DNA of 64,000 nt, taken from Bacteroidota bacterium. Lineage in GTDB: Bacteria > Bacteroidota > Bacteroidia > Bacteroidales > Lentimicrobiaceae. A model generated the notes under the pieces. The model was not told the origin of the DNA. It saw only the letters and a list, made by a program, of their open reading frames with translations, and made no database searches. The stretch lies in NCBI GenBank assembly GCA_023434665.1, contig JAEYSM010000040.1, positions 8,898-72,897 on the forward strand. The letters run 5' to 3'. Shown in pieces: positions 52,019-62,155 of this stretch; position 1 is the first letter of the stretch; every line of letters starts with the position of its first letter. Both the position numbers and the translations under genes were made by a program.

Positions 52019-53925
52019 TGTTTCCAGGAATAATATTGTTCCTCACTGATCTCCACCCTATTGTTATCAATTAACCAATTTAGCGTCATAACCACTTTTT
52101 CAACCGATATAGGATCACAAATTTCTATCACTTGCTGCAGATTAAGCTTATTGATTTCTAAAGCTGGTTTAATTAATTCCACTATTCTGTTAAAGTCCTT
52201 CTCTCTTAATGTTTTATTACTCTCATCAAGACATATATCACAAATACCGCAATTATTAACCTTTTGTTCAAAATAAGATATCAGATACCTGCTTCTGCAG
52301 ACGTTTGTCTCGTTAGCATATCTCAACAGAGCCCTCATTCTTTCAGTGGCAATATTCTTTCGTTCTTCATAATTCGCCGGAGAAATTGAAAGTCCGGCCG
52401 CTTTAACAGCTTCTGAAATAAAAGTCAGTTGCGGTTTTCCACTTAAGGGGAAGTACGAAATCATTTCGAGATTATGTAGTTTTTGCAGCATTTCTCTCAC
52501 AACCTTCTCCTGGGTATCCAAGCGGAAAGCGATCTCCGATTCATTAATGGGAACCGGCTCTGTAAAAGATCCTCCGTACGACCTTTGCATTGTCTTGATC
52601 AATTCATCGAAAGCAGGATTCTCCACCTGAAACCTGTACAAGTCTGCTTTTGAAGCTGCAAACACAAACCTGGAAGACGAATGCATGGCTTCATTTAATA
52701 ATATATAGCCTTCTCTTTCGATGAATTTCAGTGAATTAAAGGCAAGGATGGGCTTAAAATTATATGTTTTTGCAAAGTCCGATATGTCAAAATCAAACAC
52801 CAGGTCTTTTCCTGTTCCCGGTACAAGTTGACAATAGTTTATAAGTGCATTATAGACAGTCCTGATGAAATCCAGTGTTGGAAAGTTCAGGTTATGATTC
52901 GCCTCTGCATCAATTACATCGGCTTCATCAAAAATAAGCACAGCATACGACTTTTTCCCATCGCGCCCTGCCCTGCCAGCTTCCTGGTAGTAGGCTTCGA
53001 GTGTATCGGGCAAATCCATATGAACAACTGTCCTAACATCAGGCTTATCAATGCCCATTCCAAAAGCGTTGGTACAAACTATTACTCTGGTGTTACCCTT
53101 TATCCAACTGGTATATTTTTTTTCTCTCTCCCTGGGTTCAAGACCTGCATGATAATAGTCAGCACTGATTTTATTCAATACCAGAAATTGAGCAATTTCT
53201 CTTGTCTTCTTTCTGTTCCTCACATAAACGATACCTGAACCGGGTACCCCTTTGAGCACTTTTAACAGGTTTCCGTTCTTGTTTTCCTCTTTCTTAACGA
53301 CATAAGAAAGATTAGGACGCTCAAAATTTCCTGTAAGGACATTATCCTTTATAAAATCCAGCTTACTCTGGATATCCTTAATTACTTTCTGTGTGGCAGT
53401 AGCCGTTAATGCGAGTACAGGAACACCCGGGAAATGAGGCCTTATTTCGGCAATCCTAAGATATGGTGGCCTGAAATCATATCCCCATTGTGAAATGCAA
53501 TGTGCTTCATCTACAACTATCAGACTAATTCTGATGTGACTAATGATTTCTCTGAAATAAGAAGAGGAAAGACGCTCAGGAGATATATACAGAAACTTCG
53601 CCTGATCATATTGTATGTGATTTATTGCCAGCTCAACTTCCCGCGAATGCATGCCTGAATAGATAGCCTCTGCTTTTATACCCATTCTTCTAAGTCTGTC
53701 AACCTGATCTTTCATCAGAGCAATCAGAGGTGAGATTACCAGCGTCACACCAGGTAAAATAAGACCAGGCACCTGAAAACAAACCGACTTGCCACCACCG
53801 GTGGAGAGTAGTGCCAGGGTATCTTTTCCATCAATAACCGACTGAATAATCTCTTCCTGTAAAGGCCTGAACTGAGAGTAACCCCAATACTTCTTAAGAA
53901 CTTCACGAAAAACGGTTTCAGTCAT
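52015..53925 (-). CDS. recQ: ATP-dependent DNA helicase RecQ
   Basis: A 636-aa RecQ helicase. It has Walker A TGGGKS (42-47), the DEAH box VVDEAHCISQWGYDFRPPY with the aromatic-rich loop, TATAT motif III, and motif VI YQEAGRAGRDG. The RQC zinc site follows (VCRSRYLISYFEQ ... CGICDIC). No HRDC domain is present, and the protein ends soon after a winged-helix-like part, so it is shorter than long RecQ forms that add HRDC (E. coli 609 aa with HRDC, but with shorter linkers). It unwinds DNA 3'-5' in repair and recombination. It is coupled to the downstream glycosylase gene. Confidence 0.95.
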   Translation of the reverse strand: MTETVFREVLKKYWGYSQFRPLQEEIIQSVIDGKDTLALLSTGGGKSVCFQVPGLILPGVTLVISPLIALMKDQVDRLRRMGIKAEAIYSGMHSREVELAINHIQYDQAKFLYISPERLSSSYFREIISHIRISLIVVDEAHCISQWGYDFRPPYLRIAEIRPHFPGVPVLALTATATQKVIKDIQSKLDFIKDNVLTGNFERPNLSYVVKKEENKNGNLLKVLKGVPGSGIVYVRNRKKTREIAQFLVLNKISADYYHAGLEPREREKKYTSWIKGNTRVIVCTNAFGMGIDKPDVRTVVHMDLPDTLEAYYQEAGRAGRDGKKSYAVLIFDEADVIDAEANHNLNFPTLDFIRTVYNALINYCQLVPGTGKDLVFDFDISDFAKTYNFKPILAFNSLKFIEREGYILLNEAMHSSSRFVFAASKADLYRFQVENPAFDELIKTMQRSYGGSFTEPVPINESEIAFRLDTQEKVVREMLQKLHNLEMISYFPLSGKPQLTFISEAVKAAGLSISPANYEERKNIATERMRALLRYANETNVCRSRYLISYFEQKVNNCGICDICLDESNKTLREKDFNRIVELIKPALEINKLNLQQVIEICDPISVEKVVMTLNWLIDNNRVEISEEQYYSWKQ

Positions 53926-54015
53926 ATTAAGGCTTATTATAAATCTTAGTAAAGTTACAGACTTTTAGAATACTATGAAATGACAAAAAAGAGTACTGAA
54001 GTTTCAAATGGTTAC

Positions 54016-54023
54016 TATCTTTG
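54016..54023 (+). promoter_or_regulatory. -7 element for aroK
   Basis: TATCTTTG, a full TAnnTTTG match 15 bp before ATG 54039. It overlaps a TTG at 54021 that could otherwise be taken as a start. Confidence 0.5.
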
Positions 54024-54038
54024 TTAAAAACATTCAGC

Positions 54039-54554
54039 ATGCGAAAACTGATTTTTCTGATTGGTTATATGGGTTGTGGCAAATCTACTGTAGGCAAAAA
54101 ACTATCAAAGAAACTAAACTACGATTTCATAGATATGGATGATGCTATAACCGGAATGACCGGAAAGTCGGTGAGTGAGATTTTTGAACAGGATGGAGAG
54201 GATGCGTTTCGCCAACTTGAACACTCTGTACTTAAAAGCCTGTGCCAGAGAAATTACCTTGTGGTCTCAACCGGTGGAGGCGCTCCTTGTTTCTTTGATA
54301 ATATGTCATTAATGAATGCCAGTGGTATAACAGTGTACCTTCAAATGCATCCTAAATCACTTGCTCAGCGACTTGCTGATTCTCCAACCATCCGGCCTTT
54401 ATTAAGTGGTGCATCGAAGGAAGAGCTACCCGAAATAATAGCCGGTCACTTATCACATAGGGAAAGATTTTACAACAGAGCCAAAATAGTGATGAAAGGC
54501 GAGAACCTCAATTTTGAGAAGATGATGGATTTCATTAAAAACTATAAAAATTGA
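54039..54554 (+). CDS. aroK: Shikimate kinase
   Basis: A 171-aa kinase that phosphorylates shikimate at O3 in the shikimate pathway. Starting at ATG 54039 (MRKLIFLIG), it shows the P-loop GYMGCGKST (9-17), the shikimate-binding DMDDAI (about 32-37), the GGGAP motif and the LID arginine in SPTIRPLL. The upstream TTG start at 54021 overlaps a promoter box and is less likely. It is isolated, while aroQ is at 28665. Confidence 0.94.
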   Translation: MRKLIFLIGYMGCGKSTVGKKLSKKLNYDFIDMDDAITGMTGKSVSEIFEQDGEDAFRQLEHSVLKSLCQRNYLVVSTGGGAPCFFDNMSLMNASGITVYLQMHPKSLAQRLADSPTIRPLLSGASKEELPEIIAGHLSHRERFYNRAKIVMKGENLNFEKMMDFIKNYKN

Positions 54555-54611
54555 ATAAAACAAAGCCAACCTCAAGCATTCTTCAATTTTCCATTTTAAC
54601 TGAGAACAGTC

Positions 54612-56018
54612 TCATATACGCTCAAGCAAACACACATTTTCTACATGCGAGGTATGTGGAAACATATCAACAGGCTGAATTCTGGTAATTTTATAAGATT
54701 CAACCAGTAAAGCAAGATCCCTGGCTTGTGTTGCAGGATTACAACTAACATAAACTATTTTCGCGGGCAATGCCTTAAGGATGTTGACTACTACTTTTTC
54801 ATGCATTCCTGCTCTTGGCGGATCGGTAATTATTATGTCAGGAGTACCATGCTGTGCAAACAATTCAGGTGTAAGCATTTTGGCCATGTCACCAGCAAGA
54901 AATGTTGTATTCTCAATTCCGTTTATTTCTGAATTTATTCGGGCATCAGCAACTGCCGGTTCTACATATTCTATACCGATGACTTTAGCAGCCCTTCTTG
55001 CTATAAAATTGGCTATTGTTCCCGTTCCGGTGTATAAATCATATACAACCTCATCACCCTTTAATGAGGCCATTTCTCTAACAATCTGATACATTCTCAA
55101 CGCCTGCTCCGGATTGGTCTGATAAAAAGATAATGGCCCTATTCTGAACTGAAGATCTTCCATAGTGCCTTTTATGTATGGAACTCCTCTATGAAGCACC
55201 GGCTCAAGATCACTTATTGTATCATTGTGCTTTAAGTTAATCACATAAAACAAAGATGATATTTGAGGGAATGACACCGATAAAAATTCCATAACCTCTT
55301 TAATAACAATCTCATCATCAGTTCCAAATACCATTATCACCATTAAATCTTCGCCTGCATTCCTTATAATGACATTCCTTAACTGACCTTCAAATTTTCG
55401 TATGTTATAGAACGTAAATCCCTTTTCTTTGGCGAATGCTCTCAGTCTGTTTCTTATCTCATTGGTAGGTTCCTTCTGCAGGTAGCATGTTTCAATATCA
55501 AGAATCCTGTCAAACATGCCCGGAATGTGAAAACCCAGGGCGTTTCTGTCAATTTCCCCCTGATTGTCAATTTCTTCGGCACTAAGCCACCTTAAGGATG
55601 AGAAAGTATATTCCAGCTTGTTCCTGTAATAATAAATATCTTCTGAACGTAAAATCGGAAGTATTTCCGGATATTCCAGATGACCTATCCGGGAGAAATT
55701 ATCTGCAACCTGCTTTTGTTTGAAATATAACTGGTGTTTATACTCCATGTTTTGCCATTTGCAACCTCCGCAGGTCCCGAAATGCTGGCAAAGAGGCTGA
55801 GTTCTTTTGTCGGAGTACTTGTGAAACTTAACAACCCGGCCTTCCATAAACCGCCTTCTTCTTGAAATAACCCTCACATCGCACACATCACCCGGCACAA
55901 CAAAAGGTATAAATATCACCATATCATTATATCTGGCAATGGCGTTTCCTTCTGCTCCTGCATCAATTATTTCAAGGTTCTCAATTATTAGTGGTTCCTG
56001 CTTTTCTTTCTTTCGCAT
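54612..56018 (-). CDS. rlmD: 23S rRNA (uracil-C5)-methyltransferase RlmD/RumA type
   Basis: A 468-aa protein (start ATG 56018, MRKKEKQEPL; a further 29 codons upstream cover a promoter box and are not conserved-like). It has an N-terminal TRAM domain, an Fe-S cluster motif C77-x5-C83-x2-C86 (CQHFGTCGGC), a RlmD-type central domain, and the SAM domain with YDLYTGTGTIANF, TDPPRAG and the catalytic Cys in YVSCNP. It methylates a uridine in 23S rRNA (or tRNA in related paralogues, as the TrmA/RumA/RlmCD families overlap). It is convergent with aroK. Confidence 0.92.
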   Translation of the reverse strand: MRKKEKQEPLIIENLEIIDAGAEGNAIARYNDMVIFIPFVVPGDVCDVRVISRRRRFMEGRVVKFHKYSDKRTQPLCQHFGTCGGCKWQNMEYKHQLYFKQKQVADNFSRIGHLEYPEILPILRSEDIYYYRNKLEYTFSSLRWLSAEEIDNQGEIDRNALGFHIPGMFDRILDIETCYLQKEPTNEIRNRLRAFAKEKGFTFYNIRKFEGQLRNVIIRNAGEDLMVIMVFGTDDEIVIKEVMEFLSVSFPQISSLFYVINLKHNDTISDLEPVLHRGVPYIKGTMEDLQFRIGPLSFYQTNPEQALRMYQIVREMASLKGDEVVYDLYTGTGTIANFIARRAAKVIGIEYVEPAVADARINSEINGIENTTFLAGDMAKMLTPELFAQHGTPDIIITDPPRAGMHEKVVVNILKALPAKIVYVSCNPATQARDLALLVESYKITRIQPVDMFPHTSHVENVCLLERI

Positions 56019-56079
56019 CGTTTTGTATTTGAAGTCACTTTCTTCCGAATTGTAATATGCTTGTGTCACTTTTCGGGCA

Positions 56080-56087
56080 CAAAAGTA
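56080..56087 (-). promoter_or_regulatory. -7 element for rlmD
   Basis: Minus-strand TACTTTTG, a full TAnnTTTG match 61 bp before ATG 56018. Confidence 0.55.
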
Positions 56088-56140
56088 CCTAAATATCTGT
56101 ACCACCTGACCAAGACTACCCTAGTTAACAATACACAACA

Positions 56141-56173
56141 AAAAAAGAGGCCGCAGAAAAGCGACCTCTTTTT
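56141..56173 (-). terminator. Terminator of the SusCDE operon
   Basis: Arms A6-GAGG and CCTC-T5 with a small inner CCGC/GCG helix. It lies 20 bp after the last gene and just upstream of the rlmD promoter. Confidence 0.82.
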
Positions 56174-56192
56174 AGTAATATTCTATCAATGA

Positions 56193-57674
56193 TTACTGAT
56201 TGATTTCACCTGTACCATCCTTGAAATTAAGGTTGATTGTAGTTGTACCGGCATTAACAGGAACAGCTTCCTGATCACCACCTGTACCACGGTACTCGAT
56301 CATTCCATCAGCAGGATTGATTCTGAATTCAGCTTGCCACCAATCGGTAAACCAGCCTTTATCCATCCATGCATACATACGCAGGTTGCCTGCAGCAAGT
56401 TCCTTGGTAATTGTAACAAGCATGTTTGGATTATCAACTGTGAATAAGTTAGCTTCTACGCCAGCATCCCAGCTTCCAACAGGATCACCAATCAGATAAA
56501 CCATAGGTTGTGTTACAGCAATTTCTGAAGTTTCGAAGTTAACAGTAACCATGTAGTAACCGGTTGGTCCCGGAACCGGAACATTCTCTGTACCAAATGC
56601 AAAAATATCATTTGCTATGTCACCGGTTTTACCAAACTCATCACCATTCCATTCAAGAGCTGAATTGAACTTAATACCACCGTCAGCTATATCAGCATCA
56701 AGCCATACTATCTTCCAGAATAAGTGAGGTTTGCTATGTACAGGAATCATTTCGATAGCATTGGCAGCCCAATCCCATCCACCAATAGAAGCACCAATAA
56801 TATAAAGCTGCTCAGGATAATCGAGTGGCTCAACGTCATCTGTCTTAACAAGGCTGCTGGTGTAACCATCGGCTGCAGTCCATTTGATAGTAACGGTGTA
56901 AACACCTTCCTGGTCTGCTCCAAGTAAATAGTCAGCTCCACCGGGAACAAGAGTTGTGCTTAAATCAGGTAAAGTACCCTGAGTTGCCCCACCAAAATTA
57001 GTATTAGCTTTAACAGAATCGCCTGATATCTCTATTTTCCATCCATTGCTGTAACGGAACTTAAAATTACCTGTACGCAGAATTAAACCTTCAGCTTGCC
57101 AGGTCATTTCATTTGCGTTAAAGCTTCCAACTAATGGGAGTTGAGTATCTGACCAACCTACTTCAGTAGCACCACCAATAATAGCCCAATGAGTAATAGG
57201 AGCTATTATGTATGTTTCTGTGTTCATGTCAATGATTACATGGTACATGCCATCAGCGTCAACTGAGAACTCACCTGTATTTCCCAGAGTACCTTTCTGA
57301 ACTGTTGCATGAATCTGATCGTTTTCACCTGCAAGTACAACGTCTTCATTTGTAGCAGGTCCCCATGTTGTTTGTGTTGTTCCTTCTACTTCTACAACCT
57401 GGAAAGTAGAACCGGCTTTTAAAGTGGTATACATTTCATACATGCCACTTCTCTCAACTTGACCAACTTCATTAATTCCCATTGTAAACTGCGAATCATT
57501 ATTTAGTGCTGTATAGGGAGTTGCGTCACCCTTAATATACATACCATCTTCAACTAATGGCGGATTGCCGTTATCATCGTCATCATCATCCTTTTTACAG
57601 GCTGAGAAAACGAAAAGGAAAGCCAACATGAGCATACTTGCTCTTAATAACATACTTAATTGATTTTTTTTCAT
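56193..57674 (-). CDS. SusE/SusF-family surface glycan-binding lipoprotein
   Basis: A 493-aa lipoprotein (start ATG 57674). The lipobox FSAC is followed by KKDDDDDD, a surface-export type signal for Bacteroidota lipoproteins. The mature part has SusE/F-like starch-binding Ig-like repeats (recurring YIIG / GW / FKF motifs such as HWAIIGGATEVGWSD, LYIIGASIGGWDW and VYLIGDPVGSWD). It should sit at the cell surface and bind glycan with SusD. It is the third gene of the SusCDE operon, 48 bp after SusD. SusE proteins are mainly linked to alpha-glucan use, but the substrate is not proven. Confidence 0.87.
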   Translation of the reverse strand: MKKNQLSMLLRASMLMLAFLFVFSACKKDDDDDDNGNPPLVEDGMYIKGDATPYTALNNDSQFTMGINEVGQVERSGMYEMYTTLKAGSTFQVVEVEGTTQTTWGPATNEDVVLAGENDQIHATVQKGTLGNTGEFSVDADGMYHVIIDMNTETYIIAPITHWAIIGGATEVGWSDTQLPLVGSFNANEMTWQAEGLILRTGNFKFRYSNGWKIEISGDSVKANTNFGGATQGTLPDLSTTLVPGGADYLLGADQEGVYTVTIKWTAADGYTSSLVKTDDVEPLDYPEQLYIIGASIGGWDWAANAIEMIPVHSKPHLFWKIVWLDADIADGGIKFNSALEWNGDEFGKTGDIANDIFAFGTENVPVPGPTGYYMVTVNFETSEIAVTQPMVYLIGDPVGSWDAGVEANLFTVDNPNMLVTITKELAAGNLRMYAWMDKGWFTDWWQAEFRINPADGMIEYRGTGGDQEAVPVNAGTTTINLNFKDGTGEINQ

Positions 57675-57722
57675 TTTACGGGTTTTTGTGGTTAAACAAT
57701 TAGTCAATTTTATCAAAATATT

Positions 57723-59189
57723 TTATTGTAAGTTAGGATTAGCGTCAATAGCCCACTGTGGAATCGGGAATATCTTCCTGTCAGCTGTTGAAGCTTGCTT
57801 TTCCCACCATGCTTCATTAAACTTGCCAAACCGGATTAAGTCCTGACGACGATGTCCTTCCCAAAACATTTCTCTACCTCTCTCATCCAATACCTCATCG
57901 AGCGTAACACCCGATATAGGTTCCAAACCAGCCCTTTCGCGAATCATATTTACATAATCATCACCATTCTTGCCCTGACGGATCATAGCTTCAGCTTTCA
58001 TAAGTAACACATCAGCATAACGGAAAATTGGGAAATCATTGCTCAGATTATCCTTAGCACCTAACTTAATCTCCTGCTTTTTAACTCTGACGCCCGACAT
58101 ACGAATCTGAACTGTTGAGTAAGAAGCATCCATTAATAAAGCTGGTATCTCAGGAGTGAAAACTAGATTTGCTCCTCCTGCACCGGCATCCTGAATTGGC
58201 ATTCCATCAGCAGTGTATTGCTGACCAACCATAAAATAAGCCATACGGCGATCGTTCTCAGCATATTTATTAAAATGCTGTTCGGTTACCGCAAAACCAT
58301 TCCATGGCCCTACTGTCATGTTGTAGGTAAGATTATTATTGTAATGCAGCGTACGCATATGCAGGTTATTGCCCTGATATGAATCCTCATCAAATGGAAT
58401 AACCCAGATATTCTCTAACGAACCTTCGTTATTAGTCACAAATGGTGCCATTGGATCGGCATCAAGTGAATATTGTCCTAAAGCAATTACAGCATCACAT
58501 GCTTCCTCAGCTTTTTGCCATTGTGGGGTACCAGTATATACTTCAGCATTCAGATAAAGCTTTGCAAGCAAGGTATAACCCATTCCCAATGATGCAGCAG
58601 TCTTGGATGTACTGGGACTTATTTTTGTAATTGCATCTTCTGCATCTGCAACAATAGCATTCCAGATAGTTGCCCTATCTTCTTTTTCAGGAAGAGAAGG
58701 CGCATTCAAGAACTCGGTGATGAATGGAACATCTCCGTAATTATCAATCAACAGGTAGTAATAGAAAGCCCTGAGTAATTTACCCTTTGCAATACCGGCA
58801 TCAATAATGGAATCACCAGCCAGAGGTTCCTGTGCCTCAATAAACTTGTTTGCTTGTCCAACTCCATTAAAAAATCTGCTCCACATATTATTTATTGCTT
58901 CTGTATTATTATCCCATGTATGGGTGTGAAGCACGCGCCATTTACCACCATCGTCCCAGTCACTTGCACGCGTTGGTGCTACAACTGCATCACCTGTTAA
59001 TTCCTGTGCGAACCACCAGCCGCCATTATCGAGCATCTCACGCATAGGCTCGTAAATCGGTGTCATTTGAAGAACCGGATCAATAGTGTACTGATCTTCC
59101 GGAATCTTATCCAGAACATCCTCCTCCAGGTCAGTACAACCGAAGAAAAGAGAAGCAATTATTGTTAAACTAAAAAATATCTTTTTCAT
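57723..59189 (-). CDS. RagB/SusD-family nutrient-binding outer-membrane lipoprotein
   Basis: A 488-aa SusD protein with lipobox FFGC (Cys18). The TPR-like helical core is typical: GKLLRAFYYYLLIDNYGDVPFI (as region), a GYTLLAKLYLNAEVYTG motif and the C-terminal ERGREMFWEGHRRQDLIRFGKF signature. It closes over the SusC barrel as the substrate-binding lid. It follows SusC after 14 bp. Confidence 0.96.
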   Translation of the reverse strand: MKKIFFSLTIIASLFFGCTDLEEDVLDKIPEDQYTIDPVLQMTPIYEPMREMLDNGGWWFAQELTGDAVVAPTRASDWDDGGKWRVLHTHTWDNNTEAINNMWSRFFNGVGQANKFIEAQEPLAGDSIIDAGIAKGKLLRAFYYYLLIDNYGDVPFITEFLNAPSLPEKEDRATIWNAIVADAEDAITKISPSTSKTAASLGMGYTLLAKLYLNAEVYTGTPQWQKAEEACDAVIALGQYSLDADPMAPFVTNNEGSLENIWVIPFDEDSYQGNNLHMRTLHYNNNLTYNMTVGPWNGFAVTEQHFNKYAENDRRMAYFMVGQQYTADGMPIQDAGAGGANLVFTPEIPALLMDASYSTVQIRMSGVRVKKQEIKLGAKDNLSNDFPIFRYADVLLMKAEAMIRQGKNGDDYVNMIRERAGLEPISGVTLDEVLDERGREMFWEGHRRQDLIRFGKFNEAWWEKQASTADRKIFPIPQWAIDANPNLQ

Positions 59190-59203
59190 GATAAATTTCC
59201 TAA

Positions 59204-62155
59204 TTATAAAGTGATATTAACTCCAAGAATAAAGGTACGGGTCTTTGGATATACATTGTATTGATCCAAACCAAATGATCTGCCGGTAGCTGATATTTCA
59301 GGATCAACACCGGTATAATCTGTTAGAGTGAACAGGGTATTTGAAGCAACATATACCCTTAAATTGCTGATGTTCTTAACAGGTATATTGTATCCAAGCG
59401 ACAGATTATCCAGGCGGACGAATGAACCATCCTCAAGATAATAACTGCTCAGTTTTGGATTATCATTTAAACCTCTTTCTTTTTCTTCTAATGCTGATTC
59501 CAGTACATTTATTGCAGGTAACCAGTAAGGATTACCAAATATTAACCTGGTTGTGTTGAAAATCTCATGGCCATATACTGCTCTTACTGTAAAGCTAAAA
59601 TCAAAATTCTGAAGGAAAGTGAAATAGTTTGACCAACCCAGTTCAAAATCAGGATTAGCATTTCCTAAGAATCTTCTTTCAGCTCTGGTAATGTCGCGGG
59701 TAACTCCACCAGCTGCTGTATAGAACAAGAACTTTCCATCATCTGATAGTCCTGCATATTCAGGCATATACCATGATCCAACAGGTCTGCCAGGCTCGAT
59801 TGATTGTGTCCAGTTAATATCTCCAACCAAACCACGTCCTTCAAGGTATCCTTCCTGCGTTCTCGACCAGTTAAAATCTCTGCTGGCATCCGACAGGTTG
59901 ATAACTTCCTGATCGTAAGTTGAATAAGTAACATTTGTTCTCCACTCAAAGTTTGAAGTTCTTACAGGGTATGCCTGGATTGTAAGCTCCCATCCCTTGA
60001 TTTCGATTTCTCCAACATTTGCCCAGATTCTATCACTTAAATTTGGTGGTACAGGAACTGAGTATTGACCTAACAAGTCGTAGTTAGTCTTGTTGAAATA
60101 TTCGAAGGTTCCTGAGATTCTGTCATTCAGGAAACCGAAATCAATACCAAAGTTCAACTCTGAGTTGGTTTCCCATTGTAGGTTAGGATTTGACTCCTGG
60201 GCGAATACCATTGAGATAACCTCATCGCCTGTTTCGAAATTAAATGCCGAGCCACCTGATACATAAGTTCTTCTGTCTAAACCTATACCAATCTTTTCAT
60301 TACCGGCGAGTCCGTAACCTACCCTCAAACGAAGATTGGTCAGGAAGTCGAGGTTTTGCATAAAGTCTTCACCGGTAACATTCCACATAACAGAAGCTGA
60401 AGGGAACCACCCCCACTCTTTATTTGTACCAAATTTAGACGAGCCATCTCTTCTTATGGTTGCAGTAAGGAAATATTTATTATCGAAATTATATACACCC
60501 CTTCCGAAGAATGAAATCATAAGGCTCATATTATTATATGAAGTAATGTCACGCCCGGCAACAACCGTCTGGAGCATACCAAGATCATTAGCACCACTGT
60601 AATTCAGGAAAGGATTGTTACCCTGAGCTCTGAATCCTGTATAAACCTGATCCTGCCATGAATAACCTCCTAATAGTTCCATAGTATGACGACCGAATCC
60701 TTTATTATACCTTAATGTTGTTTCAATCAACTTAGAACTGTGGTTATCATAATTTCTACGACCATATCCTACAAATGCACCTTGCTGCAATGTGGTAGGC
60801 TCAAAATAAAAACTTTCATTGTCATCTCTTACATACGAAAGGTTAACACCACCATACAATCCCTCAAGAATTTCCAGGTCGGCCCTTAAAAAACTAAAGA
60901 AATCCTTGGCATTTCTGTCGTTAGTTATCTCGTTAGCTAATGCTACTGGATTCCAGTAATTGAACTCTCTCTGGAATTCGAAATAATTACCTTCTTCATC
61001 AAATACCGGATCTGTTGGATTGCGCTGTATCATGTGATAAATTACATCCATAGGACCGTTTGATGTATAATTTACATAGTCGTTCTTTTCAAATGTCCCT
61101 GCCAATCCTGCTGAAACAGTTAACCTCTCATTTAAGAACTTATCATCTATATTAATACGACCAATAGTCCTCTGCTTTTCACTGCCAATTACAACGCCTG
61201 CAAAATCCTGATGTGACACAGAAGCCCGGTAAACACCTTTAGATGTGTTTCCACTAACTGCTAAACTGTAATTTTGTGAAGAACCTGTGCGATAAATCTC
61301 ATCCTGCCAATCGGTGTTTGCTTCATTATCAATAAAATTGAGTCCGTTTTCCTGTACATATGCCCTTATTTGATCACCCGACAGCATCTCTAACCTGTTA
61401 GCAACACTTTCGGTTGAAACATAAGATGAGAACTCAATCCTGTTTCCTTTGGTTGAACCCTTCTTAGTTGTGATAATAACAACACCGTGTGCACCTCTTG
61501 AACCGTAAATAGCTGCTGCAGAAGCGTCTTTTAGAATGTTAAACGACTCTATGTCCTCAGGAGCTATTGTTGTAGCATCTACTCCGGGAACACCATCAAC
61601 CACGAAGAGTGGCTGAGTGTCGGTTTCCAAACTTGAAGCACCTCTAACTCTAACAGAGAATCCTGAGTTTGGGTCACCTCCTTTTTTGGTGATAAGCACA
61701 CCGGCAGCTTTACCCTGCATACCCTGAATCGGGTCCTGAAGTACTCCCTTGTTCATATCCTCCGCCTGTACATTAATAACCGCTCCCGTACGGTCTGATT
61801 TCTTTTGAGTTCCATACCCAATAACAACCAGTTCTTCGAGTTCGGTAAGTTCTGGTCTCATGGTTACATTTATGGTTCTGTTGTCCCCAACAACAACCTC
61901 TTGTGTTTCATAGCCAATAAACGAAAACACAAGTGTTGCTCCAGGATTAACGGGCAGACTGAATTGACCGTTTATATCAGATGTGGTTCCGGATGTTGTA
62001 TTCTTTACCTGGATGGTAACTCCGGGCATTGTATTACCATCAGCACCATCTGTTACTCTACCGGTTACATTTATAGATTGTGCAAAAGCACTGCCCATAA
62101 ATAAAAAACCTAATAAAATAATCAGAGTTTTGAGCAAATTTCTATGCTTCTTCAT
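59204..62155 (-). CDS. SusC/RagA-family TonB-linked outer-membrane transporter
   Basis: A 983-aa SusC transporter. It has a signal peptide ending SAFAQ (about 25), a carboxypeptidase-regulatory-like domain (about 28-105, VTGRVTDGADGNTMPGVTI), the SusC TonB-box/plug segment ELVVIGYGTQKKSD (about 108-121), a plug with YGSRGAHGVVIITTKKG (about 215-231), and a barrel ending TFILGVNITL. It imports glycan oligosaccharides with SusD. It is divergent from a LacI regulator, with a LacI-type operator in the gap. Confidence 0.97.
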   Translation of the reverse strand: MKKHRNLLKTLIILLGFLFMGSAFAQSINVTGRVTDGADGNTMPGVTIQVKNTTSGTTSDINGQFSLPVNPGATLVFSFIGYETQEVVVGDNRTINVTMRPELTELEELVVIGYGTQKKSDRTGAVINVQAEDMNKGVLQDPIQGMQGKAAGVLITKKGGDPNSGFSVRVRGASSLETDTQPLFVVDGVPGVDATTIAPEDIESFNILKDASAAAIYGSRGAHGVVIITTKKGSTKGNRIEFSSYVSTESVANRLEMLSGDQIRAYVQENGLNFIDNEANTDWQDEIYRTGSSQNYSLAVSGNTSKGVYRASVSHQDFAGVVIGSEKQRTIGRINIDDKFLNERLTVSAGLAGTFEKNDYVNYTSNGPMDVIYHMIQRNPTDPVFDEEGNYFEFQREFNYWNPVALANEITNDRNAKDFFSFLRADLEILEGLYGGVNLSYVRDDNESFYFEPTTLQQGAFVGYGRRNYDNHSSKLIETTLRYNKGFGRHTMELLGGYSWQDQVYTGFRAQGNNPFLNYSGANDLGMLQTVVAGRDITSYNNMSLMISFFGRGVYNFDNKYFLTATIRRDGSSKFGTNKEWGWFPSASVMWNVTGEDFMQNLDFLTNLRLRVGYGLAGNEKIGIGLDRRTYVSGGSAFNFETGDEVISMVFAQESNPNLQWETNSELNFGIDFGFLNDRISGTFEYFNKTNYDLLGQYSVPVPPNLSDRIWANVGEIEIKGWELTIQAYPVRTSNFEWRTNVTYSTYDQEVINLSDASRDFNWSRTQEGYLEGRGLVGDINWTQSIEPGRPVGSWYMPEYAGLSDDGKFLFYTAAGGVTRDITRAERRFLGNANPDFELGWSNYFTFLQNFDFSFTVRAVYGHEIFNTTRLIFGNPYWLPAINVLESALEEKERGLNDNPKLSSYYLEDGSFVRLDNLSLGYNIPVKNISNLRVYVASNTLFTLTDYTGVDPEISATGRSFGLDQYNVYPKTRTFILGVNITL

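Noticed and set aside
54021..54038. TTG start for aroK
   Set aside because: It lies in a TATCTTTG promoter box; ATG 54039 gives the conserved shikimate kinase N-terminus.
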